Counted from the stretch's first letter, positions 43,395 through 55,238 are shown. The stretch: DNA of 64,000 nucleotides from Astragalus membranaceus (GCA_039519185.1 CM076847.1:47003708-47067707), one strand, 5' to 3'. A program made the numbers and translations. The notes: a model not told the origin generated them from the letters alone.

Positions 43395-43598
43395 TAACAC
43401 GTGGCAAGCCCATTTGGCAATTAAAAATGCCAACTCAGATACTTCACTGACACGTAGACACAGTTGTAACAGAGGAACTAACAGAAGGGCTAACGCCAAA
43501 ATGGTGACATTTGCAAGGTGTTTTTTAAAAAAAAATATTTTGCATGGGGTAAAAGCAAAACACCCCCTATTTGCAAGGGGTAAAAACCTATTTAAACC
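43395..43598 (-). repeat. Right terminal inverted repeat of MULE B
   Basis: Inverse of 38638-38840. It is followed by TTAATTAAT (43599-43607). The inner edge at 43395 is about 170 bp from the GRF-gene ATG, so it probably holds that gene's promoter. Confidence 0.8.
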
Positions 43599-43791
43599 TT
43601 AATTAATACTAGAAAGTCAACTAACTATTAAGAAAAGAATGGGTTGATACAATTACCAAATTGCCCTTTTGATTTTTTCTTTGTTGAGGGCAAATTTGGA
43701 AATTTATTATTATTTTATCTCATATTTTATTTTTTGTGGGTCCCACTTTCTCACATCATTTTAATTTATTTTTATCTCACATGTAAAACTC

Positions 43792-45185
43792 GGCAATTTC
43801 ACTACTGTAGCCCAAAAAAATTAAATACCAAAATTGCACACTTTTTAGATTATTTACCAAACTAGCACATATCCAATTTTTAGTGTAGAAGTCGCCCCCC
43901 ACCAAAACGACTTCTGAACTAAAAGTTGTAATTTTTTTTTTCATTTGTAGTTCAGAAGTCGCCCCCCACCAGGGTGACTTCTGAACTGTGTTTTTCTATT
44001 TTTTCTTTTTCTTCTATATTAATTTAAATAAATTTAATTTAATTAATTTAGAAAATAAATATTGTTAATTCTAAATTAATTATAAATATTTTTGTGAAAA
44101 AAAAAATTTTGAATACATTAAAGTATTTAAAAGTGTCGGCAAGATCTCGTGCGTCCAAAAGAACACTAAAAAAACACTAAAAAAACTGTTTGTTTTGTAC
44201 TGCAAAAAATTAACCTTTTAATCATATATTTTCTATTTAAAAGTGTCTTATTAATCAAACTTTTAATCATATTTTTTTATTTTTTTATTTAAAAAAAATA
44301 TCTACCGTGCAGAAGAGGTATAAAACTATCGTGTTGAGTTATGAAATATGATATACAGATTTAATTTGAACATGTATTATAATCGTAAAGAACACTAAAA
44401 AAACTATTTGTTTTGTAGTGCAAAAAATTTAGTTTTTTACTATGTTTTGACCACTTTTAATCATATATTTTTATTTTTTTATTTTTTTATTTTAAAAAAA
44501 TATCTACCGTGTAGAAGAGGTATGGCTAAAGTGCTCTCGGGGTCCCTTATCTTTATTTAAAGTAACGAATTAGTCCTTTATGTTTTTTTTGTCCCAAATA
44601 AGTCCTTGATCTTTCAAATTTTTGACACATAAATCCTTTTCCGTTAACAGTGCTGATTTATGTGTCAAAAAAAAGGATTTATGTGTCAAAAATTTGAAAC
44701 ATAAAGGACTGATTTGGGACAGAAAAGGATTTTGTGTCAAAAATTTAAAACATAAAGGACTGATTTGGGACAAAAAAAAGATAAAGGACCAAATCGTTAC
44801 TTTAAATAAAGATAAGGGACCCCGGGAGCACTTTAGCCGTGTAGAAGAGGTATAAAACTATCATGTTGAGTTATGAAATATGACATACAGATTTAATTTG
44901 AACATGTATTATAATCGTAAAGAACACTAAAAAAACATGGATTACATTGATTGAAAAGTGGATTGCACCATGCATAATGAATAGTGAAAAGTTCAGTCGA
45001 CACTAATTAACAGCCCAGATCTTGCCGACAAATTTCAATGGCCCAGATTGCACCATGCTTAGTGAATAGTGAATAGTGAAGCGTCAATAGTGAAAAGTTC
45101 AGTCAACACTAATTAACGGCCCGGATCTTGCCGACAAATTTTAATGGCCCAGATCTTGCCGACAAATTTCGCTTGATCAGCTTTC
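43792..45185. mobile_element. MULE C: truncated relative of MULE A
   Basis: Starts GGCAATTTCACTACTGTAGCCC at 43792 with a left terminal repeat like that of MULE A, including the AGTTCAGAAGTC/GACTTCTGAACT hairpins (43900-43990) and the GTGTCGGCAAGATCTCG motif at about 44133. A ~250-bp segment is duplicated (about 44170-44400 and 44400-44940). AGATCTTGCCGACAAA motifs recur at 45001-45171, as in the MULE A promoters. It ends abruptly at about 45185 against Ogre sequence. The transposase and right end are absent. Confidence 0.7.
44524..44838. mobile_element. 315-bp MITE with 15-bp flanking duplication
   Basis: Terminal inverted repeats of about 43 bp begin GGCTAAAGTGCTC(T/C)CGGGG. The flanks are a perfect 15-mer GTGTAGAAGAGGTAT at 44509-44523 and 44839-44853. 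An uninterrupted copy of the target at about 44305-44320 (GTGCAGAAGAGGTAT) confirms that the 15-mer was single before insertion. Internal halves repeat AAAGGACTGATTTGGGACA. The superfamily is unclear because 15 bp is long for a DNA transposon. Confidence 0.7.
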
Positions 45186-45949
45186 TTTTTCTGATCATTT
45201 ATTTTTCTTTGTTTTTGCTCTTTTTCTCTTTCGGCTTTTTTGCTCTTTCGACTTATTTTCTTTTTGTTGGTTCAACCGACCCGTGACACTCATGGCACAA
45301 GACTGAGGAGTCGAATTAGAATAGCGGGGCACATGGGCCAAGTGCAGGTTTGTTTTGTGATTCGCCATCTGAAATGGCTTATGAGTGCAATTATTTTTCT
45401 TGCGAAATTAATCTGTTTTGAGAAATTGCTTCTTTCTGTGACTTTTAGGAATTTCGCAATGATTGCAATGCTCTATGATTTATGCACATGTTTTACAGTT
45501 CAGTGTCACCATCATCATAAAACTTTTATTTTGAGCTGAAAAAGCAGGAAATAAAAAAAAGCAAACAGATATGAGAAAATTGGACTTTATTGATGTGGAA
45601 ACCGGTCGTACAGAAAGTTACGCCGACTGTTCAATACATTTGAAAGTTTAAACTACAAAAAGACACGAAAAAGAGAGAAGCTAGTTTCTGACTGTCCGTC
45701 TCTGTGGAACAGTGCCAACCATTTACGTCCTTGACCTTGATCACCCCTTTATTCAAACCTTCAGGAGTGTTGTATGCCTTTGTTCATTTTCATGCCCAAG
45801 CTTTCTGACCCTAATTTTTGCCTGGATCACCCTCTGCGGGTTTTCAATCCACCGGGTCGCTTTGATTTTGCCTAAGCCGCCATTTCGGGTTTTCAACCTA
45901 GCGAGCTAATTCTTACTTGGCTTATCTTTCTCTTTTTTCGTCTATTTCT
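45186..45949 (-). other. 3' untranslated sequence of the minus-strand Ogre
   Basis: Similar in inverse orientation to 55239-55940 of the nested plus-strand Ogre, including the 'GAAAACCCG(C)AAAGGGCG' repeats (about 45830-45900) and a lysine-codon-like AAGAGCAAAAG region at its left. There is no coding sequence. Confidence 0.6.
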
Positions 45950-48826
45950 TTAGGCATAATAATTCTTCACTGAATCTGAATTGACTGGGTTTCTGAGTTC
46001 TTCTCCATCCATGTCAGTGAGCATCAGTGCTCCTCCAGAGAAGGCTTTCTTGACCACATAAGGTCCATCATAGGTGGGAGTCCACTTCCCACGGGGATCG
46101 CTCTGAATGGGCATGATCTTTTTGAGCACAAGATCTCCTTCATTGAATTCTCGGGGACGAACTCTCTTGTCGAGAGCAGTTTTCATCCTTTGTTGGTACA
46201 GTTGCCCATGGCACAAGGCTGCAATTCTCTTCTCCTCAATGAGATTTAGTTGATCCAGACGAACCTGTACCCACTCTGCTTCTTCCAATTTAGTTTCCAT
46301 CAGTACCCGCAGGGAGGGTATCTCAACCTCGATAGGGAGCACTGCTTCTGACCCATATACCAGAGAGAAAGGGGTTGCCCCGGTTGATGTACGCATTGAA
46401 GTACGATAGCCGTGTAAAGCGAAGGGAAGCATCTCGTGCCAATCTTTGTAGGTTACCACCATTTTTTGAACTATCCTCTTGATATTCTTGTTAGCCGCTT
46501 CAACTGCCCCATTCATCTTGGGACGGTACAGGGAGGAATTGTGATGCTGAATTTTGAATTCTTTGCACAGGTCTTTCATCATTTTGCTGTTCAGGTTGCT
46601 ACCATTATCAGTGATGATCTTGTCTGGAAGGCTGTAGCGACAAACCAGATCTTTCCTTACGAACCTAGCAACCACAGAGCTAGTTATGCTGGAGTATGAG
46701 GCAGCTTCAACCCACTTGGTGAAGTAGTCAATGGCGACAAGTATGAAGCGATGCCCGTTTGACGCTTTTGGCTCGATAGGACCGATAACATCCATCCCCC
46801 ACATGGAGAATGGCCAAGATGCAGCCAGAACGTTTAATGATGCAGGTGGTACATAGATATGATCAGCATAAATCTGGCAATTGTGGCACTTTCTCACGAA
46901 ACTGTAGCAGTCAGATTCCATTTGCAACCAGTAATAGCCGGCTCTAAAAATCTTTCTAGCCATGGTGTGCCCACTGGAATGAACTCCAAACGAGCCTTCA
47001 TGGACATCTTTCATAATCTTCTCGGCCTCTTCCTTCGCAACACATCTCAGGAGTACCATGTCATAATTTCTTTTGTAGAGTATCTCGCCACTCAAGAAGA
47101 AATTCCTCGACAGCCTTCTAAGAGTTCTCTTGTCATTTTCCGATGCCCCGGGAGGGTATTCTCTGTTGATGATGTATTGTTTGATGTCATGATACCATGG
47201 CTGGTCATCAGGCTCTTCCTCTATTGCAGTGCAGTAATGATGTGCAGGCAGACTCCGATGTTGGATTCTGATGTGGGTCAAACTCCTGTCACAATTGATG
47301 TTGAACATTGAAGACAAAGTTGCTAGAGCATCGGCCAATTGGTTTTCACTTCGAGGGATATGCTTGAAAGTGATTTCGTCGAAAGACTCCATTAGTTCTT
47401 GGACATAGTCACAATAAGGAATTAGTTTGGGATCTCTGGTCTCCCAATCACCTCTTACTTGATGAATAACCAAGGCTGAATCATCATACACATCAAGCCT
47501 TTTGACTTTCCACTCTAGGGCTGCTTGGATGCCGAGTATACACGCTTCATATTCTACAATATTATTAGTGACATAGAAGCTCAGTCTAGCAGTGACTGGG
47601 ATGAAGCGGTTGTCAGGGGAAATTAACACAGCTTCAGCCCCATGTCCCCAAATGTTGGATGCACCATCAAAGATCATCCTCCATCTTTCATTTTCTCGGG
47701 ACTTCCCCTCGTCAAACAATGCCATGATGTCTTCGTCTGGGAATTCGCATTGCATTGACTGATAGCCCTCAATTGGTTGATGTGCCAGGTACTCTGCCAA
47801 TGTACTGCCTTTGATCACCTTTTGGGTGACATACAGGAGGTCATATTCTGATAAAAGCATTTGCCACCGAGCAATTCTGCCTGTGAGTGCAGGTTTCTCA
47901 AATATGTACTTGATCGGGTCCATTTTAGACACCAACCAGGTAGTATGACTCAACATGTATTGTCTTAATCGATGCGCAGCCCAGGCAAGGGCACAACAAG
48001 TCTTTTCCAATGGTGAGTACCTTGTCTCGCAATCAGTGAATTTCTTGCTCAGGTAGTAGATGGCATGTTCCTTCTTCCCTGATTCATCGTGCTGCCCCAG
48101 CACACAACCCATAGAATTGTCCAACACGGTAAGGTATAGAATGAGAGGCCTGCCTGATACAGGTGGCATTAGGACTGGTGGATTCTGAAGGTACACCTTG
48201 ATTTTCTCGAAGGCTTCTTGACACTGGTCATTCCACTTCAACTTTTGATCTTTGCACAGCAGTTTGAAAATTGGCTCGCAGGTAGCAGTCAACTGCAAAA
48301 TGAATCGGGAGTTGTAATTCAGTCTTCCAAGAAAACCACGAATTTCTTTCTCTGTCTTAGGCACCGGCATCTCGAGGATGGCTCGCACCTTGTCTGGATC
48401 CACCTCAATTCCTTTCTGGCTGACAATGAAGCCTAACAATTTTCCTGACCTCACCCCAAATGTGCAGTTGGCTGGGTTCAACCTGAGTTTGTATTTTCTG
48501 AGACGCTCGAAAAGTTTCTGCTGGTTGACAATATGCTCTTCATCGGTTCTGGATTTGGCAATCATGTCGTCCACATAAACCTCAATCTCCTTATGCATCA
48601 TGTCATGGAACAGAGTTACCATTGCTCTTTGATAGGTTGCCCCGGCATTCTTCAGTCCGAAAGGCATGACCTTATAACAAAAGGTTCCCCAAAGGGTTAT
48701 GAAGGTGGTTTTCTCCATATCCTTTGGAGCCATCTTAATCTGGTTGTAGCCTGAATATCCGTCCATGAAGGAAAACATTGAGTGCTGCGCTGTACTATCT
48801 ACCAGAACATCGATGTGGGGTAGAGG
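45950..48826 (-). pseudogene. Ogre pol: reverse transcriptase, RNase H, second RNase H, integrase
   Basis: A 960-codon open frame on the minus strand. RT starts mid-domain at 'PLPHIDVLVDSTAQ' because of the insertion and includes 'FGLKNAGATYQRAM' and the catalytic 'EVYVDDMIAKSRTDEEH'. A gypsy-type RNase H follows ('YYLSKKFTDCETRYSPLEKT'), then a second, archaeal-type RNase H ('WRMIFDGASNIWGHGAEA') as in the Tat/Ogre lineage. Integrase has an HHCC finger ('CHNCQIYADH') and a D,D35E core ('WGMDVIGPIEPKASNGH', 'IITDNGSNLN', 'VEAANKNIKR'). The stop is at 45950. It could not be translated as intact pol because of the upstream break. Confidence 0.85.
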
Positions 48827-50628
48827 TGTCATACCCCAATTTTGTCCGGCTTAGGTCAAAACCCTAATTTTCCACAAAAATAAATAAATTGAGGAGTGAG
48901 GAGCATTATGCATTTCATTTTTGAGTCCTGGAAGTCATTCCAGAGCTTTTAAAATCATTTTTAGAGTTGAAATACACTTCCTGGATAAATTAGGGTTTTA
49001 GGGTCAAAAAGGGCATTTTGGTCATTTCACAACAAAAATGGTTTTTCATCACAAATCACTGGGCAATCATCAGGGGAATTATTTGAGGCAGAATGTGCTT
49101 AATTAGTTTTTTTTATTTTATGCGTATGGATGTTATTCATTTGCATAAAAGCTCAAATTTAAAGGAAAGGGTAAAATGGGAATTTCCTTCAATGAGAGGT
49201 ATCAAATCAATTTTGGGAATGGTGGTATCATAGAATTTTGGGCCCAATGATTGATTTCCTAAGACATGGCCTAAAATGGTAAGATTTTCATGGAATAATC
49301 AAGAAAAGAATAATCAAAATATGGAAGGGATAATGTTGTGCACATGTGAGACAAATAGTACAATTGTTGCAAGTTGGCAAATTCTCACCCTCTCTCCTTG
49401 CTAAGGCCGAAGCCCCACTCCCTTCCTCACTCTCTATTTTGTGTTTTCTCCCTATCCTTAATCCATGTGATAAGTGATCTCAACCCTTCATTCAAAATTC
49501 AAAGTTCAATCCTAATGCACTTCTCAAGAACAATGACCAAAATGACCCCTTTGCTTGGTGCCCAAGTTCAATTATTCATTTCCATTTATTTTCAGCTGAT
49601 TATGAATTCATTTTTATTGCTTGATTACCATTTTAACCCCAGACCTAATCCCATTCTATAAATACCTCTCATATTCACTCATTCCTAACTTTTGGCTCAT
49701 TCTCTCCTACACTAAAATTAGCACACCACTCTCCTCTCCTCCCTTCTCTCCTCTTGGCCGAAGCTACACCACTTTCGTCTCCTCCATTTATTTTATTTTT
49801 CTTCATCCAAACACCACCAATCCATCTCCCCTTCATCCCTCTCTCACATACTACTTCCATTCTCCACTAAAATTCAAGAACTTTCATCAAGAGGGGGTGA
49901 CCTTCATTTTGGGCGTGGGTTCTTAGTTGGTGTCTTTGGTTGATTTGTGTTCTTGCTCTCCATTTCTTGCATAATCCAGCTAGGATCTAAGGTATACTCT
50001 AAAACCCTTGCATCATCTTCAACCTTTTTTGCATTAAAACCCATTTTCCTCTTCACTTTTCATTTCGCATATCATTATCATTTTGTTTAAAATGTAGTTT
50101 GTTGTTGTTGGTGAGAGGAGCCTTAAACACTATTGACAAGCACTTAGGGAGGCTTGGGTGTTTAAGGTGCCTCTCACCCTTGAATAATTGGTTTCATGTT
50201 GTTTTGTGTTAATTTCTTGTATTTTTTGTGAAATAAAATGTGAATCCATGCTTGTTTGGTTCTCGTACTATGATTAATGTGTTCTTAAGCTAATTTTGTT
50301 GTTCCTCTTTGCTTGATGATCTACAATCTTGGCATTGGTATTTGATTTTGGTGTTAAATGTTATTTTCAATATATTTCACTTGCAAATATTTGTTGATGA
50401 TCTAGCAAGATGATTCCTACTTGTGCTTTGTGCACTTTATGTTAAGTAGTTGAAGATTGCTAGATGTGATTCAACCTTGTTTATGTGTTCTCTTATTTAG
50501 TCTCATTTTAATGTGCTTATTGTTAATGGTGGATGATCTAGCAAGATGATTCCTACTTGTGCTTTGTGCACTTTATGCTAAGTAGTTGAAGATTGCTAGA
50601 TGTGATTCAACCTTGTTTATGTGTTCTC
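48827..50628 (+). repeat. 5' LTR of the plus-strand Ogre, first part
   Basis: Matches 57040-58850 closely. The LTR continues after the solo LTR at 53003-53285. ORFs at 49374-49926 recur in the 3' LTR (57489-58146) and have no recognised product, so I do not treat them as genes. Confidence 0.85.
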
Positions 50629-53002
50629 TGTAACACCCCGGTATTTCTAACATGTAGAGAGACCGAAAGATGCACAGATTGCGGAAATTCAGAGGACACA
50701 GTTCCTGTTTAAGTTTTGGACATACAAACTTTTTCCGAAATAAAACATAATCGGAAATAACATTACTTCATAAAATAGAAGTTTATCGGTTCCATACTGA
50801 GTGGATTACAATATCCAAGTCCAAATACCAAACAGAAACATAAACGGTTCATATAACTCATAATCAATACAAGTTTATACAACCAATAGGACAACAAAAG
50901 AACAAGGAGAAAATGACTAAGTCTTCAGCACCTCCAAGAGTATATCAACTACTCGTGCACTATAGTCTTCCTTTTTCCCTGCTTCTCTGAAAAACAACAA
51001 ATATGGATAGGGTGAGATAACATTATCTCAGTGAGTCCTACCGTGCCCCCTCACTGACACTCGGTTCATTTCATTAAACCGTTACATCCAAAGTTGACAT
51101 AACAATGTCTTATATATTAATCGAAATGCCAAGCAAATCGTGTTCACATTTTAATTAGTATAAACCGATTGTGAACCCAACGTCACGAATATCGGAAATA
51201 CCATAGCCTTAGTTTAGCATAAACCGATTGTGAACCCAACGTCACGAATATCGGTAACGCCATAATCTTAGTTTAGCATAAACCGATTGTGAACCCAACG
51301 TCACGAATATCGGTAACCCGTGAGTTGACCACGCCAAAACACATTCAGGGCCATAGGTAAGGGGTCATGACTACCCTCCCTAGTATGCTACTTGTCGGGT
51401 CGTCACCCAACGCAATACGTATGACAATACGCATCAAGTTCTCGAGAGTTAGATAATTTATATCTTTTTCATTTTGATCACCAAAGGATCAGTCACATAA
51501 TAATTGGATAAACAATATCCATATCGATCTATAACCCGTTTTGAGGAATTCATAAGTTAGACCTCCGGCATTATAATCATTTTCATATGACATATATAAA
51601 CATATATATTCAGTCAGTGTACCCACACGTATTCTAGGGTTTCGGTTTTTCACTTAAATGTGCTTTCGAAACTCTTTTCAAAACATGAGTTGAACGAGCA
51701 TCAAAATACGGTTTTTAATAAGGCAATCCCTTTTTGAATGGTTGAGAACGAAATTAGAAAAGGTTCGGGATCGAACGGAGCGACAAAACGAGCAAACGGA
51801 AGTCGGTAACAGGACCTCACGCACGACCCGTGCCCAGGGGTGCACGACCCGTGCGTGGTGCACTACTCAGAACCCATCTACCAGAAAGAAACGCACGATC
51901 CGTGCCCAGGGGCGCACGATCCGTGTGTCCCGTTCTGTTTCCAGAATTTCCAACCCGAAGCAGGCGCACGATCCGTGCCCAGGGGCGCACGACCCGTGCG
52001 ACCTGTGTCTGTTACCAGAATTTCACACTTTTCCCATTTTTGGTCTCCGTTCTCATCCAATTCGATTCCTAATTTCGATCACCTGAAATCCAGAAAATTT
52101 CCAACTATTCCAGAATATATATAAAGAGTTTCGTTTCAATGATTCGTTAAAATTCTCAATAAACCGTAAATGCCGCTTTGACTTAAAAATCGCTTTTCGG
52201 TTCTAAGTCTTTTGAAAACGGGATTGTTGCCTTGTCATTCGAAACCACAAGTTTTCAGAATACATAAAATGTCCCTAATCCGTGAGTAGAACTCACCCGT
52301 TGACGAAATCTGAGAGTTGAACCGAGAGACGAGATCGTCGAACCGAAAACAATGAACTATCCCCGCTAGAAACCGAATTCGAACCCGGACAGTGGCTTCC
52401 TTTCTCTCTAACTGAAACAGCAACCCAAATCTTTCACAACTTCCTCCAAATCGAAATGCAAGCTTGAGTCTCCCCCCTCTTAACAGCAAAACTGAACATG
52501 CAAGCCATCAACACATAGTTCCACCATTTTCACCACTTGGAGCTTCATGGGCATCAATGGAGATGAGAGAAAGAGTGAGAATCAAGCTTTGAAAGTGGTA
52601 CCATTGGATTCAGAATCAAAAATGGAGTGGAGTGGGGGTTAAAACACTTACATGCAAGAAGGATTTGAGATGAGCTCCTCCTTCCTCCTCTTCTCCTCTT
52701 CCACGCCCTCTCTCCCCTTATTCTTCAGCTTTTCTATTTCTGAAATTTGGTGGAATGGCCAAGTGTGGCTGGAGTTTATGAATTAGGGAGTATATATATT
52801 GGGGGGTGTGAATTGACCAATTTGCCCTTCAGCTTAAAGTGCCTAATTAAATTATGACCAATCCATAAGTGAATGTGAGATAGGATTTCTTCTGGGCTTT
52901 TTATCGTACAATGATCCCCGAGACACGACTAATTATTCCCACAAATAATTAATCGGTCCTAGGAATCATAATACGAGTCTTTAAAAATTTAGGGATGTTA
53001 CA
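50629..53002 (-). mobile_element. Solo LTR (2.4 kb) inside the Ogre 5' LTR
   Basis: Starts TGTAACACCCCGGTATTTC and ends GGGATGTTACA, flanked by TTCTC at 50624-50628 and 53003-53007. It carries a three-copy minisatellite (51161-51315), a GC palindrome cluster (51814-52003) and a CT-rich tract (52670-52750), the architecture of the 6717-9012 solo LTR. It sits inside the Ogre LTR minisatellite, so it is the youngest insertion in this nest. Confidence 0.85.
51161..51315. repeat. Three-copy minisatellite TAAACCGATTGTGAACCCAA
   Basis: A 59-bp unit at 51161, 51220 and 51279 with core ACCGATTGTGAACCCAACG and ATATCGG. It is positionally equivalent to the arrays at 1924 and 7181 but of different sequence. 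Confidence 0.75.
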
Positions 53003-53285
53003 TTCTCTTATTTAGTCTTATTTTAATGTGCTTATTGTTAATGGTGGATGATCTAGCAAGATGATTCCTACTTGTGCTTTGTGCACTTTATGCTAAGTAG
53101 TTGAAGATTGCTAGATGTGATTCAACCTTGTTTATGTGTTCTTTTATTTAAGTCTTGTTTTAATTTGCTTATTGTTAATTGTGGATGATAGGCAAGTTGA
53201 TTCTCACTAGTGCCTAGTGCACTTTTCTCAAAGTGAGAGGATTGCTCTATATGATTCAACTTTGTTTATGTGTTCTTTTATTTAT
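53003..53285 (+). repeat. 5' LTR of the plus-strand Ogre, second part (truncated)
   Basis: Continues the 136-bp minisatellite of the LTR and breaks off at about 53285. The equivalent point in the 3' LTR is near 59120, so about 1.9 kb of LTR plus the 5' half of the element was lost. Confidence 0.75.
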
Positions 53286-53436
53286 GCCTGGTAGTGGGAG
53301 GTGTGTTTAACTTGCACTTATGCCTCAGGTGCAAGGTTCGATTCCCACGGAAGGCAAAAATTCTACAAGAGGGGTAGAGAAGACCGTGAGGTAATAGTGC
53401 CGGGGTGGCCAATGCGTTGGACCTGGGCTGTTACAC
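53285..53436 (+). mobile_element. tRNA-related (SINE-like) filler at the Ogre deletion junction
   Basis: Between the broken LTR and the RNase H coding sequence lie about 150 bases with GGTTCGATTCC (about 53335-53345), a perfect box B match. A weaker box A-like TGGTAGTGGGA lies about 45 bases upstream. It ends near GGCTGTTACAC. It is not a complete tRNA gene. Interpreted as a SINE fragment or repair filler. Confidence 0.4.
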
Positions 53437-55238
53437 AGTACGACTTTCCGGATGAGGATATCATGGCCTTGTTCGAAGAAGGGAAATCCCCAGAAGATGA
53501 AAGATGGAGAGTGGTGTTTGATGGTGCCTCCAACATATATGGGCACGGAGCCGGGGCAGTGCTGATTTCCCTTGATAATCGCTTCATTCCGTTCACGGCC
53601 AGACTAAGCTTCTACGTCACCAATAATATCGCAGAGTATGAGGCATGCATTCTTGGTGTCCAGGCATCCATTGATTGGAAAGTTAAGAGACTTGATGTGT
53701 ATGGAGATTCGGCTCTAGTCATTCATCAAGTAAATGGTGATTGGGAGACCAGGGATTCCAAGTTGATTCCTTACCGAGATTGCATTCGAGAGTTGGTTGA
53801 GTCTTTTGAGGAAATCACATTTCAGCATCTTCCTCGCAATGAGAATCAATTGGCTGATGCACTAGCCACTTTGTCTTCAATGTTCAATATCAACTGTGAC
53901 AGAAACTTGACTCACATCAGGATTCAGCATCGAAATTTGCCAGCACATCATTACTGCGCAGCCATTAAGGAAGAGTCTGGTGACAAGCCGTGGTATCATG
54001 ACATCGAGCAATACGTTTTGAACAGAGAATACCCTCCTGGAGCATCAGAGAATGACAAGAGAACACTCAGGAGGTTGTCGATGAACTTCTTCTTGAGTGG
54101 TGAAGTGCTCTACAAGAGAAATCATGATAAGATACTCCTAAGATGTGTAGCAAAGGAAGAAGCTGAAAGAATCATGAGAGATGTTCATGAAGGATCGTTT
54201 GGAACTCACTCTAGCGGGCATACTATGGCAAGAAAGTTCCTGAGGGCTGGTTACTATTGGCTGCAAATGGAGTCAGATTGCTATAGCTTCGTGAGGAGAT
54301 GTCACAAGTGTCAGATTTATGCCGACCATATCCATGTACCGCCTGCTTTCCTAAATGTCCTGACGGCTTCTTGGCCATTCTCAATGTGGGGCATGGACGT
54401 CATAGGTCCAATCGAGCCTAAAGCGTCAAATGGACATCGCTTCATCTTGGTTGTCATTGATTACTTCACCAAATGGGTCGAGGCTGCTTCCTACTCCAGT
54501 ATTACCAGCTCGGTGGTTGCCAAATTTGTAAAGAAAGATCTGATTTGCCGCTATGGGCTCCCAGCCAAGATTATCACAGATAACGGTAGCAATTTGAACA
54601 ACAAGATGATGAAAGAGTTGTGCGAGGACTTCAAAATCCAACATCACAATTCCTCTCCCTACCGTCCGAAGATGAATGGGGAAGTCGAAGCAGCCAATAA
54701 GAATATTAAGAAAATTGTGCAGAAGATGGTAATAACCTATAAAGACTGGCATGAGATGCTCCCTTTTGCTTTGCATGGCTATCGCACTTCAGTACGCACC
54801 TCAACCGGAGCAACCCCTTTTTCCCTGGTGTACGGGTCAGAGGCAGTCCTCCCTATTGAAGTTGAAATACCCTCTTTGCGGGTATTGATGGAGACCAAGT
54901 TGGAAGAGGCTGAATGGGTTCAAGCCCGTCTCGATCAGTTGAACTTCATTGAGGAGAAAAGGAATACCGCCTTATGTCACGGGCAGCTGTATCAGCAGAG
55001 GATGAAAACAGCCTTCGACAAGAAAGTTCGCCCTCGAGAATTCAACGAAGGGGACCTTGTGCTCAAGAAAATCCTGCCTATTCAGAGTGATCCCCGTGGG
55101 AAATGGACTCCAAAGTATGAAGGGCCTTATGTGGTCAAGAAAGCTTTTTCCGGAGGAGCGTTGATACTCACCCATATGGATGGAGAAGAATTCCGAAACC
55201 CAGTCAATTCGGATTCTGTCAAAAAGTACTATGCCTAA
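53436..55238 (+). pseudogene. Ogre second RNase H and integrase (N-terminally truncated pol)
   Basis: From 'YDFPDEDIMALFEEGK' the frame is collinear with the minus-strand Ogre pol, 80-90% similar by eye. It has the archaeal-type RNase H ('WRVVFDGASNIYGHGAGA'), the integrase HHCC finger ('CHKCQIYADHIHVPP') and a D,D35E core ('WGMDVIGPIEPKASNGH', 'IITDNGSNLN', 'GEVEAANKNIKK'), ending 'SVKKYYA' at 55238. An ATG at 53301 in the filler opens the same frame and would add about 45 unrelated residues. RT and the first RNase H are deleted, so it is not a working pol. Confidence 0.85.

Larger units (their letters stand above)
38638..43598. mobile_element. MULE B: Mutator-like element with convergent transposase and GRF-finger genes
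   Basis: A 4,961-bp element flanked by TTAATTAAT (38629-38637 and 43599-43607) with ~203-bp terminal inverted repeats (38638-38840 and 43395-43598) starting GGTTTAAATA(C/G)GTTTTTACCCC. The plus-strand gene is a degraded MULE transposase (39814-42221). The minus-strand gene near the other end encodes a GRF zinc-finger/transmembrane protein (42698-43227). The convergent arrangement recalls maize MuDR. It is a different family from MULE A. Confidence 0.85.

Noticed and set aside
49374..49926. ORFs of 95-101 codons in the Ogre LTR, repeated at 57489-58146
   Set aside because: They are copied because the LTR is copied. Composition is low-complexity Ser/Pro/Leu, no domain is visible, and the frame differs between copies at the start.
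53325..53400. A tRNA gene
   Set aside because: Only box B is well matched; no cloverleaf with acceptor stem and anticodon loop could be drawn, so it is treated as a SINE fragment.
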